Below, one piece after another: positions 62,489 through 64,000 of a stretch of 64,000 nucleotides of DNA. The notes beneath the pieces are model-generated. The model saw only the letters and a list, made by a program, of their open reading frames with translations. It did not search any database and was not told the DNA's origin. The stretch spans positions 1,488,001-1,552,000 of the forward strand of contig NZ_LT607410.1 in assembly GCF_900091515.1 (NCBI RefSeq). The letters run 5' to 3'. The translations under genes and the position numbers were made by a program. Source of the DNA: Micromonospora purpureochromogenes. GTDB lineage: Bacteria > Actinomycetota > Actinomycetes > Mycobacteriales > Micromonosporaceae. Every line of letters starts with the position of its first letter. Positions within the stretch are counted from its first letter, which is position 1.

Positions 62489-64000
62489 CTAACGGTTCGA
62501 GGACCCGATCGGGTTGAGCAGCGGGCCCCGGGTGGCGAGCTGGATGCCGAGGCCGGTGTTGGCGTTCACCCGGTCCAGGATGGTGGAGACCGGCATGTAG
62601 TAGTTCTGCTCGTTCGGGTTCGTGCAGGCGCCGCTGCCCGGGTCGCCGTCGTTCAGGATGCCGAGCGCCCGGCCGTCGGACTCGGTGAAGAGCGGGCCGC
62701 CGCTGTCACCGGGGCGGGCGCAGACCCGCACGCCGATGCGGCCGTTGGTCTTGCTGGTGACCGTGCCGCAGCGGGTGCCGGGGACGTAACCGGCGCCCGC
62801 CCCGGAGTCGACGTACACCTCGCCCGCCTTGGGCGTGTACCCCGAGCCGGTCGCGCAGACGACCCAACCGATCTGGACCGCGCTGTAGGCGGTGTACCCG
62901 GTGATCTTCACGTCGTGGCTGTCCGTGGTGGCGCAGGCCGGGTTGTCCGTCACGCAGAAGTAGTTGACCAGGCTGGCCTGGTCGCCGCCGCTCCGCCGCG
63001 GGTACGCCCACCGGTCGATCGCGCCGTCCTGGTACGGGATCACCGCGTAGTCGTACGTGGTGGTGTTCTCGGCCAGCACCGGGCTGGTCGACTCCACGCC
63101 GACCGGCACCTTCGGTCCGAGGAACTGGTGCCAGGTCCGGTCGACGTTCAGGTGCCGCCCGCCGACCACGCAGTGCCCGGCGGTCAGCAGGTAGTACCGC
63201 CCGGACCGCGCCCGCAGGTTGAAGGCGCTGGTGCAGCCGCCGACCGTGCCGTCGTCCCGGGGCACGTCCAGCCGGATGCCGCCGCGCATCGGCGCCTGGG
63301 CGCAGTTGAGCGGGTCGCACGACTTCTCGATCGAGGGCGGAATCTGTCGGGTCCGGGCCGGCACCCCGGCGGCCTCGATCGCGCCGGCCAGCCGGGCGTC
63401 GTCCGCCGCGACCGCGCCGCCGGTGAGGACCAGCACCTCGTTGGCCTGCTCGTCGACCACCACGTCGGTGCCGGCGGTCACGCCGAGCGCGCCGGCCGCG
63501 CGGGCCGCCGCCTCGGTGAGGTCGCGCAGCGAGTGGCGCACCGGGACGACCTTCACGTGGGCGGCGTCCGGCACCCCGGCGACCGCCTTCGCGACCGGAG
63601 CCGGGTCGGTGGCCGCGATGGTGAGGACGCCGCCGCCGGCCTGGTCCAGCCACATGCCGGCGTACTCGGTGGGGTAGCTCGCGGCGAGGGTGGCCGCGAG
63701 CGGCGCGGAGAACTCCTGGAGGGCGACCCGGCGGGCCGCCTCGTCCTGGCTGACCCGGTAGCGGTTGCTCAGGTAGGCCACCGAGGCGGGCGCGTCCTTC
63801 GCCACCTCAGCGGCGGGTCGCCCGACGGCCGTGACCGGTCGCGTGTCCACCGTGGAGCGCCCCGCGCCGGCTCGGCTGCCGATGCCGCTGTCCGCGCCGG
63901 GCGCCGCATCCGCCGGGGCCGTCCCGGCGGTGGCCGATTCGACCGCGCCCGCCGTCACGGCGGCCGGCACCGGACCGGCGTCGTCCTCCCGCGCCAGCGC
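62489..64000 (-). CDS. Secreted trypsin-like (S1) serine protease, N-terminus outside window
   Basis: The frame is open to the end of the window, so the signal peptide and start are missing; at least 503 residues are present. A long pro-region (about 1-215 of what is seen) with SVAYLSNRYRVSQDEAARRV precedes the protease domain. The catalytic triad is visible: His in LLTAGHCVVGG, Asp in TTYDYAVIPY and Ser in CARPGDSGGPLF. Paired cysteines include SCDPLNCAQ and GGCTSAF. It resembles actinomycete S1 proteases with an inhibitory prodomain. It lies 56 bp upstream of valS on the same strand. Confidence 0.92.
   Translation of the reverse strand, partial: ALAREDDAGPVPAAVTAGAVESATAGTAPADAAPGADSGIGSRAGAGRSTVDTRPVTAVGRPAAEVAKDAPASVAYLSNRYRVSQDEAARRVALQEFSAPLAATLAASYPTEYAGMWLDQAGGGVLTIAATDPAPVAKAVAGVPDAAHVKVVPVRHSLRDLTEAAARAAGALGVTAGTDVVVDEQANEVLVLTGGAVAADDARLAGAIEAAGVPARTRQIPPSIEKSCDPLNCAQAPMRGGIRLDVPRDDGTVGGCTSAFNLRARSGRYYLLTAGHCVVGGRHLNVDRTWHQFLGPKVPVGVESTSPVLAENTTTYDYAVIPYQDGAIDRWAYPRRSGGDQASLVNYFCVTDNPACATTDSHDVKITGYTAYSAVQIGWVVCATGSGYTPKAGEVYVDSGAGAGYVPGTRCGTVTSKTNGRIGVRVCARPGDSGGPLFTESDGRALGILNDGDPGSGACTNPNEQNYYMPVSTILDRVNANTGLGIQLATRGPLLNPIGSSNR

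Overview
This 64 kb window is high-GC chromosomal DNA. Strong GC bias at third codon positions, frequent GTG starts, TAnnnT -10 boxes lying directly upstream of start codons, and the mix of families (PspC sensor kinase, LmbE/PIG-L, DUF6350 next to purN, actinobacterial chorismate mutase, DUF4190 proteins) all point to an actinomycete, most likely Micromonospora or a close relative in the Micromonosporaceae. The genus is inferred from sequence character alone. I see no rRNA, tRNA, CRISPR array, insertion sequence or prophage. The region looks like stable core genome with small accessory pieces.

Layout. 1-7.5 kb: the 3' part of a GMC oxidoreductase, guaA, a small PspC protein, two adjacent double-NUDIX proteins, and convergent pssA and psd for phosphatidylethanolamine synthesis (psd carries an extra N-terminal domain). 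7.8-12.3 kb: an envelope-stress module with two membrane proteins (one PspC plus toast-rack) divergent from a PspC-domain histidine kinase and its NarL/LuxR regulator. 12.5-14.5 kb: a sortase-anchored thioester-domain adhesin and a LmbE-type deacetylase. 14.9-20.8 kb: a complete five-gene peptide ABC importer. 20.9-23.4 kb: chorismate mutase behind a Phe/Tyr leader peptide and attenuator, then a secreted 5'-nucleotidase. 23.6-28.6 kb: the helicase pcrA, two M23 endopeptidases and a stand-alone B12-binding protein. 29.1-36.8 kb: sucCD, small membrane proteins, DUF6350, a dispanin-like protein, and purN-purH. 37-41 kb: a secreted beta-propeller protein and a lipoprotein. 41-46.9 kb: a second paralogous peptide importer on the minus strand. 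47.2-51.6 kb: folD, mdh, a frameshifted metallo-hydrolase and icd. 51.9-56.1 kb: galT with a DeoR regulator, an APS kinase fused to a sulfurylase-like domain, and a DM13 protein. 56.3-59.8 kb: two overlapping ATPase-permease pairs. 59.9-64 kb: an archaeal-type valS and a secreted serine protease that runs off the window.

Functional threads. sucCD, mdh and icd supply TCA-cycle steps, and the B12-binding protein may feed methylmalonyl-CoA into succinyl-CoA. purN, purH, folD and guaA cover folate-dependent purine synthesis. The two peptide importers share gene order, a stem-loop after the binding-protein gene, a related spacer between the permease genes, and a CAACGTTG motif.

The strongest non-genic signal is at 21.34-21.49 kb. 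A possibly leaderless 21-residue peptide containing the run Phe-Tyr-Phe-Tyr-Tyr is followed by a terminator whose 3' arm repeats, base for base, a 9-nt segment of the leader. This is the layout of a ribosome-stalling attenuator controlling chorismate mutase. A second unexplained signal is a three-hairpin element at 51.76-51.87 kb between icd and galT.
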